Origin: Cercophora sp. LCS_1
Taxonomy: Eukaryota; Ascomycota; Sordariomycetes; Sordariales; Lasiosphaeriaceae
Reading direction: 5' to 3'
Length of the DNA: 64,000 nt
NCBI GenBank assembly: GCA_036250225.1
Contig: JAPZLL010000025.1
Span: forward strand, 248,001-312,000
Shown: positions 10,310 through 21,580 of the stretch, piece by piece
Layout: every line of letters begins with the position of its first letter
How positions within the stretch are numbered: the stretch's first letter is position 1
Notes under the pieces: generated by a model
Told to the model about the DNA's origin: nothing
The model's input: only the letters and a program-made list of their open reading frames with translations
The model's database searches: none
Made by a program: the position numbers and the translations under genes

Positions 10310-10816
10310 TTAGCAGTCCTCGCAAGAAATGCACGAGATATACTTGGCCTTGTATCCAGCATACGACGGCGCATCATACAAATGGTTGTTCCCCGGCGCG
10401 CTCTCAATTGCAAGGCCGCTACCAGTGCACTTGTTTGTTCCCGTGGCGCTTCCACTGCGTCACGTCAGTCACAACTCTCGATAGAAAAGTTCGAATCTTC
10501 ACCAACGACAACTGGCCAACTTACTCAAACAAACGGCAAAGCGCACCAGGATCAGGTCCAATGGAACCGATGCTCGAAAACTGCGGCTCCGGGATCTCCA
10601 TGCAGTTGTTCAAACCGACGGTTAGTAGCTGGCATGGCTCTGCCCAGCCTGCTCCGGCGCAGACCCAGACCTGCGGTGTGTCAGTTTGTCTCGCACGAGG
10701 AGGAGATGAGGGACGCATACGTTTCCGGGGGTCGCGCGGGCGGAGAGATCCCGGGCTTCAGCTGGCGGAGCAGCGAGGGCTAGGGGAAGGAGGGCGAGGA
10801 TTGTGGTGAACTTCAT
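10310..10816 (-). CDS. small secreted cysteine-rich protein (128 aa, 8 Cys), effector-like
   Basis: Three exons, 10816-10721, 10670-10525 and 10454-10310, with introns of 50 and 70 nt that both carry a CTGAC branch and CAG acceptor. The 128-aa product has a signal peptide (MKFTTILALLPLALA), a short propeptide-like region, and eight cysteines at about 36, 45, 55, 77, 90, 122, 125 and 128, consistent with four disulfides. The last three form CxxCxxC at the very C-terminus. The family is not one I can name. Small size, secretion signal and an even number of cysteines are the usual profile of fungal effector candidates or antimicrobial/adhesive secreted proteins. It ends close to, and converges with, the 3' end of the peptidase-like gene. 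A TATA-like element sits 124 bp upstream of the ATG. Confidence 0.78.
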
Positions 10817-10939
10817 TTTGAGCGAGTGATGGAGCGAGCCTTGTTTGGAAGCGAGTGTAATAGATGTAGCGAGTGTGCTGGGCTATGAGTGACTGACTTG
10901 GATGCATTGAACACGACAAACAGCTAGATGGACACAGAG

Positions 10940-10947
10940 TTTTATAC
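10940..10947 (-). promoter_or_regulatory. TATA-like box of the small secreted protein gene
   Basis: GTATAAAA on the minus strand, 124 bp upstream of the ATG at 10816. A position typical for highly expressed fungal secretion genes. Confidence 0.4.
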
Positions 10948-12645
10948 TCAGATCAACCATCCGAGACAGCGCAATAGGACGGAAGAGAATCACATGTCCA
11001 CCGGCACTGGCACTGGACCCGAAGGCGCATCAGGAGGCTGACGAAGAAAGGAAATTCAACATGACGCAGGCCACGACAGTATTGGTGGCCACACACAGAG
11101 CCGCAATCATACCCCTGGGCTGACGGCTCATTTCGCGTCGCCAGGCTGGCAGCCCGTACATGCACGCCGCCTCGTCCCGTGTCCGGGGTAGTATCGGTAT
11201 TGGGGTGCACGACCCCTTACAGATGTGTATTTCCTGGTTGGGTGAGGGTCTTTGTCAGCGCCTCACGTTTGGTGGTAGCGTGGATGGGGGATGTTGCCGT
11301 TCTGGTGGGTTGAGGGCGTCAGCGCCAAGAGGGGATGGTTGTGGTGGAAAAGGGGTTGGCTTGTTTTGGTACACATGACGATGGGTGCAAAGTGGGGTAT
11401 TGGACTCGTATGCACGTGTTCTTGCGATATTTCCGTAGTAAAGTGAGAGCGTTCGTGCTGAAGTAGATGAGGTGCTACTCGCGGATGGCACCCGTGTTCG
11501 TAACGACCTTTCGTGTCGTTAACATGGAGCTGACTCAGAACTAGCAGGCGAATGGCAGTCTTTCTTGGAACATTGCATTACAGGACGGCAACTAGCAGTG
11601 TCGATGAAACCACATGACGACATTGCATCACCTGATTACAACATTGACGGTTTCGAGAAAACCCAGCGAATCTGCAACTTTTGCGTTCCAATTCTTGCGT
11701 TCCTAGGCATATAGATGAATCAAGACTTATTTACGATACCAAGTTTAGTAGTAAATATTCTTGACTAGCTTGGAGGTAAAAGACCTTGCTCAGGGTAAAG
11801 TTTGCTTGAGCGACAGAACTGAAGGACCACCGTGCACGAGGTAACTGGGAATATAGATCTGAGTTGGCCCACTTAGAGGAGCACACTTGCACTGGAATCA
11901 AACGTAGACTTTCCCCCAGCGTATCCCCATCAGCCATCTCCAGCCGCTGGATAAAGTGTTGATTTCCACCAGGATCCCAAGGGCCATATCGAGTAAAGGT
12001 GTGTGCTGGAGCCTCGAAGAGCCCATATATTTGCCCCGTGCCGGAACATGCGAATATGTTATCAACTATCCGCAAGAACTCCTCCTGGTTCAAGTCAAGG
12101 GGACAGAGACCCCCGACTACCACTTGGCATGTTGGTGACAATCACTTTTTGCATTTCAGAACGGGCTGCAGGACAGGCCCGGGATTTGACACCACGCAAA
12201 TAGAAATGGCGGACCCAAACCCGGCTTTAGTTCATGTGGACATCGCGACCGCGACATGCACAGAAAGCCCGAGAATTGTTTGGCACAAAAAAAAACCTTG
12301 AAGCCACATGCACGAGTGCCTAAGGTACGTCCAACAGCTTCCGCGACACCTGCCAAAACAAAGGCTTCTCACAAGGACGTTTTAGTTTTCACCCTCCAAC
12401 TTCCGAATCTTTCTCCTTGTTGGTGCCGGTCAAATAGTCAAAACCAAGCGATTGACAACCTCAATAAGTTTACCGAAATAAACTTCTTGCGCTAACAGTC
12501 TTCTCCTCCAACCAGATCGAGTGTCTCACCGCCACCTGCAAAGCCCCGATTGCTGCATCGAGCTGAACTACCCCTCGACGCAGCCACCCGCAACGTCTCT
12601 GCCTGCCCGCAACACCAACGGCAGTCGCGACTGAGCGCCGGCAGG
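10948..12645. other. intergenic, about 1.7 kb
   Basis: Upstream sequence shared by the small secreted protein gene (minus) and the helicase gene (plus). A minus-strand open frame at 11731-12141 (136 codons) has no ATG near its start and no recognisable domain, so it is not called. Nothing else was recognised. Confidence 0.4.
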
Positions 12646-15375
12646 ATGGCCCCCACGCCGCTCTCTGCGTTTGTCAAGCCGAGCAAAAAGTCTCGGGCGA
12701 TCCCGATTGTAGACCCGTCGTCGCGCAAAGCCCAGCCGGTTATCGTCACGAGCCCGACGTCAGATAAGGCGAGCCTGACGCTGTCGGCCAAAGCGAAGGC
12801 GCAGAAAGAAGCTGCCATTGCAGCTGAGGCCGTTCGCACCCAAATCCAAAATGGCCTGTTTACCCCGGCAGTCTCAGCGCCGACCAAAGTCGCAGCGGCC
12901 GACATCGAGGGCGCGGCCAAGCGGCGTAAAAGCGTCCCCATCCGCACCGACTCGGAGCCTGGCTTCGACGTCTATGCGACCCCTTTCGTCCCAGAGCACA
13001 TCAAGATCATCAACACGGTTCCCGGACGGGTTATTCACACTCTACCCTCCAAAACCATCGACACGGATGCCTACGGTGCAGATGCCCTAGGCCGCCTGTT
13101 ACTTCCTCCTCCGCCCCGCCTCAACTTTGCAGCATCGCGCGGGGACCTGCTTGACGGAAACTCGCCGCCGTTCAACCCCGAGAGTTATGGATACTTCTTC
13201 CGCTTTCACCTCAACAATGAGATGGGGTGTTTGGAGAAGGAAAACAACAGTTACGCCTTGTACGTCCACGAGGGAGTCGTCGAGTTCCTGAGCGATACTC
13301 ACGCCAAGGTGACACTGGATGTGCCCGGCCTTCGCGAAGCAACCCCCTACCTCGAGGAGGATGACATAGTCGAGTTGAGGCATCTGCGTGTCACCCCCGA
13401 TGGCCAACTGCATGCCGGGGCGCAGGCATATGGGCCGCAGGTTTACGATCCGTCCATAACCTTCTACCCGGCCGGGCCCTGGACTGGAAACATCTACCAC
13501 GCACGCGTGACAGCTGTCATCAATGCAACCGAACAACTGGTCCTCCAGGTTTTGGGTCTGACATTGCAGAGTTCCGAGGTGCTGCTTGGGGGCTACTACC
13601 CCAACCTACCGCTCCCAGTCACGCACAGCCTCCGATTCAACGTCCAGTTTCCCGTTGCGCTTCCCCGGTTTTGGCCATACGAAAATGTCCTCGGACGGGT
13701 TCAAGAGGCGCTCAACAAGGCTGTCAACGTGGTTAAACATCACTGGAATGACAACATGGAAGGTCATAAGGGGTCCTTCTGGATCCAGTCGATGTTGTTT
13801 CCCACGGAGGCCGACGGGGACCTGCAAGCCAACGCTAGCGCCCCAACCACGTCACTCTTTGACAGTGCTCTCAACCTGGAACAGCAAACGGCGGTGGAGA
13901 ACATCAACCTGCAAAACTACGGCGTGCTGCCCTACCTCATCTCGGGTCCTCCCGGCACCGGCAAGACCAAGACTATCATCGAAATTGCCCTTCAGCTGGT
14001 GCAGAACCCGTTACGAGCACCGCACATCCTGATCTGCGCCCCGTCTGAGCAAGCGGCAGACACTCTCGCGGACAGACTACGCTGGAACCTCCAGCCGCAG
14101 GCCCTCTTCCGCCTGAACCGACCAACCCGGGCCTTTAATGAAGTCCCGGACTCGATCTTGCCCTACTGCCACCTGGTCAACGATGCGTTTGCGCTGCCCC
14201 CGTTCGCAGACCTCATGGCGTATAAAGTCATTGTCACCTCCTGTAGAGACGCCGACATGCTCCTCTCGGCACGCATGACCAACACCGACCTGCACACCGT
14301 TTCGTCCTCCCTCACGACGCTCATCCACCCAAACCTCCCGCCCCCACAGCAAGCAACGCTGCACTTCTCGGCCCTCCTGATCGACGAAGCCGCCCAAGCA
14401 ACCGAGCCCGAAACCCTCATCCCGCTTCTCGTTGTCGCGCCCCCGCCCAGTTCTCCCCCGCTGACATTCACGCCCCTCCTCGTCATGGCAGGCGACGAAC
14501 ACCAACTCAACCCGCGCACGTCCTCCCCAGCAACGCCGCTCCGACGCTCCCTCTTCGCGCGCTTGTTTGCCCGCCCGGTCTACGCAAACCATCCCCTCGC
14601 GCGCAGCTCCACCGTGCCCGTCACGCCTGCTATGCTGCCCGTCCTCCGCCCGGCGTTCACCAACCTGATCAGGAACTACCGATCCCACCCCGCCATCCTG
14701 GCCGTCCCGTCGGCGCTGTTCTACGCCGACACGCTCATCCCGTGCGCGAACCCCATCGCCACGAAGCGGCTCGTCTCGTGGCATGGGTTCCCCAAGAACT
14801 GGCCCGTCTTGTTCCATGATAACCAATCTCCTGATGAGTTGGAACGGGATGGGGGCGGGTGGTATAATGATGGCGAGGCATTGCTTGCGTGTACGTATGC
14901 GCAGAGCTTGGTCAAGTGGAAACTTGTCAAGGAGAACGAGGTGTGTATCATGTCGCCTTTTAAAGCGCAGGTGAGGCGCATTCGGCAGGTCATTCGTGGG
15001 GAGGGGTTCGGGTTGTGGAACGTGAACGTTGGACCGACGGAGGCGTTTCAGGGGTTGGAGTACGGGGTTGTGATCTTGTGTGTGACGCGGAGCAAGGAGA
15101 GGTTTGTCGAGAGGGACAAGGAACTGGGGTGGGGAATCGTCGGCAAGGGGAACAGGATGAACGTTGCGTTGACGAGGGCCAAGAGTGGCTTGGTGGTGAT
15201 TGGACGGAGGGAGGTGTTGGTGGGCGATGTGTGGTGGAGAGAGTGGGTTGGGTTTTGTGAGAGGAATGGCTTGGTTGTTGGGGGGCGGAAGAGTGGGGAG
15301 GAGAAGGGGAGGCGGACGAGGATTGAGAGGGAGTTGATGGAGAGTGAGGGTGCGGCTGCGAGCGCCGGTGGCTGA
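12646..15375 (+). CDS. superfamily 1 RNA/DNA helicase, UPF1/MOV10-like
   Basis: Single exon, 909 aa from the ATG at 12646 (CAGGATGGC context; the frame extends upstream without ATG). All SF1B motifs are present in order. Walker A is GPPGTGKT at 434-441. Motif II is DEAA at 580-583. Motif III is GDEHQL near 616, and motif IV/V lies around NYRSHP near 677. The VGPTEAFQGLE and NVALTRAK motifs are near 800-845. The first ~400 residues hold a fungal-specific N-terminus and a beta-rich region resembling the domain that precedes the helicase core in SDE3/MOV10-type proteins. Such enzymes unwind RNA 5'-3' in RNA silencing or decay; whether this one acts in quelling is inference. The N-terminal 50 residues are basic and may hold a nuclear signal. 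Confidence 0.88.
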   Translation: MAPTPLSAFVKPSKKSRAIPIVDPSSRKAQPVIVTSPTSDKASLTLSAKAKAQKEAAIAAEAVRTQIQNGLFTPAVSAPTKVAAADIEGAAKRRKSVPIRTDSEPGFDVYATPFVPEHIKIINTVPGRVIHTLPSKTIDTDAYGADALGRLLLPPPPRLNFAASRGDLLDGNSPPFNPESYGYFFRFHLNNEMGCLEKENNSYALYVHEGVVEFLSDTHAKVTLDVPGLREATPYLEEDDIVELRHLRVTPDGQLHAGAQAYGPQVYDPSITFYPAGPWTGNIYHARVTAVINATEQLVLQVLGLTLQSSEVLLGGYYPNLPLPVTHSLRFNVQFPVALPRFWPYENVLGRVQEALNKAVNVVKHHWNDNMEGHKGSFWIQSMLFPTEADGDLQANASAPTTSLFDSALNLEQQTAVENINLQNYGVLPYLISGPPGTGKTKTIIEIALQLVQNPLRAPHILICAPSEQAADTLADRLRWNLQPQALFRLNRPTRAFNEVPDSILPYCHLVNDAFALPPFADLMAYKVIVTSCRDADMLLSARMTNTDLHTVSSSLTTLIHPNLPPPQQATLHFSALLIDEAAQATEPETLIPLLVVAPPPSSPPLTFTPLLVMAGDEHQLNPRTSSPATPLRRSLFARLFARPVYANHPLARSSTVPVTPAMLPVLRPAFTNLIRNYRSHPAILAVPSALFYADTLIPCANPIATKRLVSWHGFPKNWPVLFHDNQSPDELERDGGGWYNDGEALLACTYAQSLVKWKLVKENEVCIMSPFKAQVRRIRQVIRGEGFGLWNVNVGPTEAFQGLEYGVVILCVTRSKERFVERDKELGWGIVGKGNRMNVALTRAKSGLVVIGRREVLVGDVWWREWVGFCERNGLVVGGRKSGEEKGRRTRIERELMESEGAAASAGG

Positions 15376-15525
15376 AGCACCCAGACTGACATGGTGTTGT
15401 GTAGTTCATGGTTGAATGTGTGTTAAATTGGCCTTGCATAGGTAGATATCCTGCTGAGTTATGTAGTTTATTAGGTAATCGTCGTTTTTCGCACCTCTTC
15501 TCCATAGCGCCCGAACTCCTCTCCC

Positions 15526-16980
15526 TCACTGAATATCATGGAGGTTAATGTTCTGCATCAGGAAATGCTCCCGCACACCTATCGTAGGCGAATCCCATGA
15601 GATGGTTATGCCAACACCTTGCGCCTCGGAACTCAGGCGCTCTACACAGTCCCGCGGTTCCTTGAGCCCGACTCCCTTCTCGTCCGCCTGCCGATACGAG
15701 ACCCTTATTTCCCGTAGCGTCGAGCGTCGCGATGCCGCAGCCGAGATCAACGCGTGCAGCCAATTCTCCACAGACGCAAAATAGTCAGAGCCGTTCGAGA
15801 TTGCCCCGCGCTAGACGTGCGCGCCGCTGCTGTCTTCAGCAAAACACCAACAGAATGTCCGTGCTCGAGGAAGACGGAGAAACTCCCACGATGTCGCTTC
15901 GTCCACCCTGCTTCCCGTGAGTCCTGACGAGAGGGTCAACTTCTCCACACCATCGAATCCGGCAAGCAAGGACCCGATCACCGGTTTGGCCGACTCGCCC
16001 CTTCTTTTGGGGAGCAAGGTCAGGGTCTTGAGGGATGTCTTGTGGTGAGATAGATCCAATATCAAGGCGTTGAAACGCGGGCCCGACATCGAGTTGGACG
16101 AGTAGGAAAAGTGTTCCAGCCGCGCGGGCCAGGCCAAGGGCTGTTGGATGCTTTCGACGTCAGCCTAGACGTTGGTGAGGAAAAGCGCGGTGATGGGTAA
16201 AGACCCTTTCTGTGTAGGTGTTTTTTTAAGCTGATGCATCAAAGCTAGGGGGACGGGAGCCCAGCTCACCTCCAAGACGGCCCATTTTACGTTGCCGTAT
16301 TCATGGTGGCCCCTCTCCCAGTTGACGCGCAGAGTCCTGAGCTTCTCCGCATGGCGAATGGCCTGGTCCAAGTGTGCATCCTGGCAACAGGCCCTGGCCG
16401 GGGACAAAGATAGCTCGTCCAAGTGAGGCATGCTTGTCGTGGCGAGGTCAACGAGCCCCGGCATCCCGTGGGTGGCCATCTCAGATGTCGCACAGCAGAA
16501 CGCCCCTCCGACCGAGAGTTGGACAACCTCGACCAGCCAGCGAGACAAGCCTGCCACAATGGATATATCCACCGAGCCCTGTTCGCAGTCGCCGAGGTGC
16601 AGATGGAGGGCTCGACAGTGGGATCGGAGCGTCGTGTCCTCATGCAGCGTCCGACGCAGCAGGCTCGCGGCGTCACCGAATACAAACGGACCTGGACCCG
16701 GACTAAGCCACCCGAATAGTTGTGGCCGGATGTGTTGCGGTGCGACTGAGACCCAGAGAGTGCGGTACATGATGGGTGTGACCAGGCGGTGGAAGCGGCG
16801 GCATGTTTTTGCTAGCGGAGCTATGGTTTGGGTCCAGATATCGGAATTGATTGGTGGTTCGGAGGCATCGAGGTGCAGTTGCTCGCAGATCTCAGTGAGA
16901 AGTTTGTCGGCAAGTTGGAGGATGTTGGCTTGCGCGGCGTCAACCATGGGCGCTACAGTTTGCGGGGGTGTGGTAGCCAT
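15526..16980 (-). CDS. F-box/LRR-like protein
   Basis: ATG at 16980. Exon 1 (16980-16270) encodes an F-box-like region (ILQLADKLLTEICEQL followed by LAKTCRRFHRLVTPIMYRTL, about residues 20-75) and the start of a leucine-rich region. An intron at 16165-16269 (105 nt, GTGAGC...GTCTAG) joins in phase to an exon from 16164 (start ADVESIQQPLAW). That frame reaches a TAG at about 15802, directly followed in the same frame by more plausible coding sequence to a stop at 15526-15528. The same GTCTAG could be the acceptor of a second intron of about 100 nt with donor GTGGAC, so the 3' structure is uncertain. F-box proteins link substrates to SCF ubiquitin ligases through Skp1; the substrate is unknown. 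Confidence 0.68.
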
Positions 16981-18528
16981 CGGAGGATTGGGCTGGGTGT
17001 TGCTTGTTTCATCGTCGTTGGAATTCAACAGGAGTTGCCGCTTTTTTGCCGCCTGCCGTTGCTTGTTTGTTTGTTTGTGTTGAGTGCGATGTGATCTGGA
17101 GGAATAAACAAGCGAGGGTGCTGCCCAATCGTTGTTGTGGGTGCCCAAGGTAGGAAATTCCGAGAGGTGTTTTTACCTACCTAGCTACCCCTGCCTGCAA
17201 GGTCCTTGAAAGAGATGACGATGATGGAAAGTCAATATTTTTGGGTCGTTCCTTGCAGCCTCCACCAATTACACACGCATCACTGGTCAAAATAACCTGG
17301 TAAACAGGTAATATAAACCTCTCTATAGCATAACACAAACGAAGATAAACGTTCTTACACTAGGCTATTTTTACCTTTGGCGTTCTTTTCACGTCACCTT
17401 ACATAACGCTCACAAAGAGTCGCGTAACCATGCTCCTTTTAGCTCTGTTTCCTAATCCAAGACTTTTTTTTTCTCTCAAGCAGTCAGGGTGTACCTGTGG
17501 ACCAGATTTGCTTTATTTGGTTAGAGTCCCTTAACGGCGACTTTATATTTGGCAGTAAGAGGTTCAAAGAGCTTCGTATCTACTAAAGCTCCTCCCTTCA
17601 ACTGGAGAAATTCATAAGCAATGATGTGAGACCAACTTTACAAGACCTATCTATTAATATATAGGTACCTGTTGGGTTCATATATGCTAGTGCCGAAGTA
17701 TAATATCCGCAGCCTGTAATGGAAGTCGTTGGCATCAATTCATTGTGAAGAAGAGGCATAGAAAACACGAGAGAAACTGAAAAGACTAGAGAAATTGAAA
17801 AGAGTGAGAAACAGAAAGGCAAAGAAAGAGAGAAAAAAAACATGCCTTCTCGGCAACACCATAGGCGGTGCTCGTCAGATGGGCGCTCGGAATGATGGGC
17901 CACCATGGTGGTTTGTCTTGTCTGCTAGGTAGTTGGTGGTGCAATGCAAGGGGGCAAATCCCATTTGGGCTGAGGGATGAGTTTGTCACCTCGGATATCG
18001 GGTTTATTTGGCCCGAGTACAATCGTCGTTCGCCGCCCCACTGCGGGGTTCGGCGCGACAACTCAATTGTGGTGGAACCACAACCTTGGAAACTTGTGAC
18101 CAGACAATTCCGGCCGATCGATTTTTGACAGGAAGCCAGTCATGTGCGATGCATTTAACGAGTACCAGTACTATATTGGCCATGATTTCACTTAGGGAAC
18201 TCACAATTTTGACAGCATACCTACCAAGGTACCGAATTACCAGTCGATACAATACTCCAACCCATCCGTAATTGCACTTGCTGCCACGCTGTTGTACTCC
18301 TGGTGTTTGCATTGACGTCACTCTTCAAAGTCCACAGTGTCTTAGAATTAGATCGCACGTTGAATCTCAAAGGTGGGAAAGAGCAGTGGATGGTTTCCAT
18401 TACGTCTGTTCGGACTCTTGCCCTAGCTGCTAGCTCTCATCGACACTGCCAAAAGGCGAGCAAACAATTCCGTTTCCTCCCGCTCTCAATCACCTCCCAA
18501 CTCACTCCCAACTCCTCCCTCCCTTGAC
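16981..18528. other. intergenic, 1.5 kb, AT-rich with low-complexity tracts
   Basis: A GTTT repeat at about 17060-17085 lies just upstream of the F-box gene. A purine-rich low-complexity tract (GAGAAA/GAAAG repeats) spans about 17760-17840. No coding region was supported on either strand. Confidence 0.45.
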
Positions 18529-19340
18529 CTACACGTCAGCCTTACTCCCCCCATAGCTATGAATCGTATGATCAAAGCACCCAGCCGGCGTATCATACAA
18601 GAAAGCACCCGTATTCACAAACAACTCCTTTCCATCACCACACACCAACCAAGCAGCCGCATTCGGTCTCGAAATCTCAGCAACGCTCCAAATCAGTGTA
18701 TCGCCCTGGAACGCAAACGTGCCATACGTGTTGGGCGTGCTCTCGAACCACGTCTTGAGCCTCCTCTGCGTCTTGACGGCCGGGTTCTCGACGTGCATGT
18801 ACAGATTGCCTGCTCCGAAGCGGTTGTACACTAGCTGGCCTGATACGACGTTGAATTGCCCCGCTCCGGTGTTGGAGGCGATGATGGCGGCGGGTGGGAC
18901 GCCGGTTGGTTGGGCTTGGAGGTAGGAGCGGTAGTTGGGGGTTGCGACGGCACGGATCCAGAACCAGCCGTTCTCGAGGGTGGTCGGGGTAGCTCCGCCG
19001 GTTGTGGTGAGAGGCTGGGTGACGGTGACGAGGGTGGTGGGCGTGGGGAGGATGATGGTTGGGGAGACGGTAGTGGACGAGGTGGACGAGGGAGTCGAAG
19101 TGGTTGTTGGGCGGATGGAGGAAGAAGAGGTGGTGGCGGTTCCGGGGATGCACTGGGAGTACCAATCGCTGGAAGGTGTTAGTGACGAATCGGAAGAGGG
19201 TGAATGGGAACGCACTTGTAGAAGTGGCAGTAGTAACCCGTCACGCAGCTCACTGGACCGGCCCAGCCCACACCACCGCATTGGCGGTAGGGGTCTGCGG
19301 CAGCTGCAGCGACGAAAGGGAGGATCTGAGTGGCGCGCAT
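18529..19340 (-). CDS. secreted CBM1 cellulose-binding protein with uncharacterised C-terminal domain
   Basis: Exons 19340-19216 and 19168-18529 (intron 47 nt, donor GTGCGT, acceptor TTCCAG) give 254 aa. The N-terminus is a signal peptide (MRATQILPFVAAAAA) followed at about 17-50 by a fungal-type CBM1: YRQCGGVGWAGPVSCVTGYY plus the aromatic/cysteine end DWYSQCIPG, whose two halves are joined only after splicing. This is strong support for the intron. A Ser/Thr-rich linker of about 50 residues follows, then a domain of about 150 residues (begins ENGWFWIRAVATPNYRSYLQ) that I cannot place in any glycoside hydrolase, LPMO or esterase family. It contains the pairs WLVCGDG and TPAGCFDHTI. Targeting to plant cell wall is supported by the CBM1. 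Enzymatic activity of the second domain is unknown. Confidence 0.86.
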
Positions 19341-19821
19341 TTTGAGACAGAGGGCTGGTGGAACAAGCGTCACTTCGTTGTTTGAGAACAGTGTTTGTTC
19401 TTATAAGATGGACGCTGGGCATGGAATGTTCCGTCGGTCCACCCGGCCCAGCCGGACCCAGGACCGACGGACTGAAGAAACATGCGTGCTGGACCCCATG
19501 GTCTCATTGTAACCCGGTTTCCGGGTCTCGCGAACGCTAAACGGGGCAGGGTTGCATTGGCGTATATTGCGGAAGCCGCAAACCGGGGATTGTGGAGGGT
19601 TGTCCCCATTCCGGCACGGAACTTGGCGTCCGCGACAGGAAAGACGCGCCCAATGTCAAGCAATAACAAGCCTTTCTGGGGTTCTTCTCGCCTATCGGAC
19701 CGCGGTAGCCTAGTGCGTTCCATGCAGGACTAACGACTCTCCACCAGAGACATCGTCATCAGCTTGTGAGAATAATACCTCAGGAGTGCACTAAGAGGTC
19801 CGTATTACCGTACGTATCGAA
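19341..19821. other. intergenic upstream of the CBM1 gene
   Basis: Contains the inverted repeat described separately and the 3' flank of the ACS transporter gene. No gene seen. Confidence 0.4.
19431..19470. repeat. perfect 10-bp inverted repeat upstream of the CBM1 gene
   Basis: CCGTCGGTCC at 19431-19440 and GGACCGACGG at 19461-19470, 20 bp apart, 91-130 bp upstream of the CBM1 ATG. Candidate regulatory palindrome; a second small one, CCCGG-TTT-CCGGG, lies near 19514. Confidence 0.6.
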
Positions 19822-21580
19822 CTACAAAGTGTATCTAAATCTTGGATGACGGTGACCCAGTCTGTGCGAATTGTCCTCCACAAGACGAGCATCTCTGTCC
19901 CCACAATCCCGCTTCTTGTTCTCCCAGCTCAAATATGCGATCTGGGCGCAGGTGAGAATCAGGGTGATGACAAGGGCACCAAGACTTATCGAGTGTCCCA
20001 GCACGTATTTTGGCCTGCACCTAGTCAGCATGTTTCAAGATGTGCCATCGGCTATGTACTTACGCGTCTCGTGCCAGGTAGATGAAGGTCCCGATAAATG
20101 CAGAGCAGTTGGCAAGCGAGATGACAATGCCCACTCCAACCGCCCTGACATAATGCGGTGCAAGGTTGTTTGCAACCCAACCCTGTTCCCGTCAGTAAAA
20201 TGAAAAAACAGCAATCGTGAGAAACACTGACCATGAGCATTGGCGATGCCTGAAAAACACCAATGGCGATTAAGAAAGTTCCAGCATACTTGACGCCATT
20301 CCGGTCAGACACCAGAAGCATGACGTATCCCGCAATCCCAACAATGACTCCCCCGACGATGAAAACTCCTCGCTTCTTCATCTTGTCCGAGAAGTGAGCA
20401 GCGATAATGACAGTGAAGAACCCAGCCATATTAGGCGGAACCGTAAACAACTGTGCAGTCGTCGACCTGTATCCCATACCCGAGATAATCGACGGCAGAA
20501 ATAGCGAATAACTCTGTCCACGTCAGCATCACCCATCAAAACAATGCAGACAACTCACATAAAGCGGCACCAACAAAAAGAACCAAATGGCCGCACAAAA
20601 CCACATCTGCGGCGCCCTCAACGCCATCCTCATCCATCCCCAATCAAACCTCTCTTCATCTACGTCCAAACTCGTCGACCCGCTCGCATCAATCTTCATC
20701 CGCCTCAATGCCCACTCCTTCTCCTCGTCCGTCAGAAACTTGGCCAAGGCAGGCGTATCAGGCATGAAGAAGAAACAAACCACCCCGAAAACAACCGTCA
20801 TAGCTCCCTCAACTTGTTCCCATTAGCGCCACACTCACATCCATCCCAATGATAGGTACTCACTGAAAAAGATCCAAGGCCACCGTTCATACCCGCCCAC
20901 TGTGATGCCCCCAAGCGCGCTCGCTAGTAACCCCCCAAAAGCACCACTCAACGGCGCAGCGCAGTAAAACAGCCCACTCCGATACAGCACCTGGTTCCGC
21001 GGATAAAACATGGCCAAATACATAATCACACCGCCCAGGATTCCACCTTCAAACAAGCCCAGCAATACGCGACAGGCCACCAGACCGGCAAAGGACTTTG
21101 TAAAGCCGATGCATGTGCAGACGAGACCCCATGCTGTGATGAGAGAAGGGAGGTAGATGCCCGCTTTGAGCTTTTTGAGGAGCAGGTTGGATGGTACGTC
21201 GACTAGGATGTAGGGGATGTAGAACACCAGTAGGGCGACGTTGAAGAGTGTGCCGGTTGTAATGGAGAGGGATTCAGGGAGGCCGGCGAGCCGGGCGTTG
21301 CCTATGTTAGAGCGATCTATGAAGGAGAAGAGCCTTTTGTCTATGTCAGTGCATGATTTTAGGAGAGCGGCATGGTGGTGGTGAGCGGAACGGAACGAAG
21401 ATGAACAAGGATGTACCAGATGCCAAAGAGCCAGGGGAGGATGTGCAAGTCGAATTTGCGATTGAGTTGTTTGTCGAGGGCAGGGTTTGTCTCGAGGAGG
21501 GAGGCGTTGAAGGCCTTTTCAGCTTGGATGATGTCGTCGATTGGTGGCTCAGGTGGTTGAGTGAGCTTGGAGTCTGCCAT
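19822..21580 (-). CDS. MFS transporter, anion:cation symporter (ACS, Dal5/Tna1-like) family
   Basis: Six exons are predicted: 21580-21417, 21333-20864, 20812-20559, 20513-20232, 20182-20064 and 20014-19822. Introns are 83, 51, 45, 49 and 49 nt; all phases agree, giving 493 aa. The start MADSKLTQPPEPP precedes a cytosolic N-terminus with the family signature KFDLHILPWL. Splicing restores FIDRSNIGNARLAGL, the diagnostic ACS motif after TM1. Later segments include WPWIFFIEGAMTVVFG (junction of exons 2 and 3), LPDTP-like MPDTPALA and GWVANNLAPHYVRAVGVG (exons 4-5). Twelve membrane segments are expected. Relatives import allantoate, nicotinate, pantothenate or other organic anions with protons. 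The exact substrate is not predictable. The first intron's boundaries are the least certain because the usual YIL after GIW is lost. Confidence 0.87.

Noticed and set aside
11731..12141. 136-codon minus-strand frame
   Set aside because: No ATG near its start, no recognisable domain, and no splice partner.
17650..17725. Shared AATATYCGCAGCCTG with 22555-22580
   Set aside because: Only about 17 bases match; chance similarity in AT-rich sequence cannot be excluded and no longer repeat was found.
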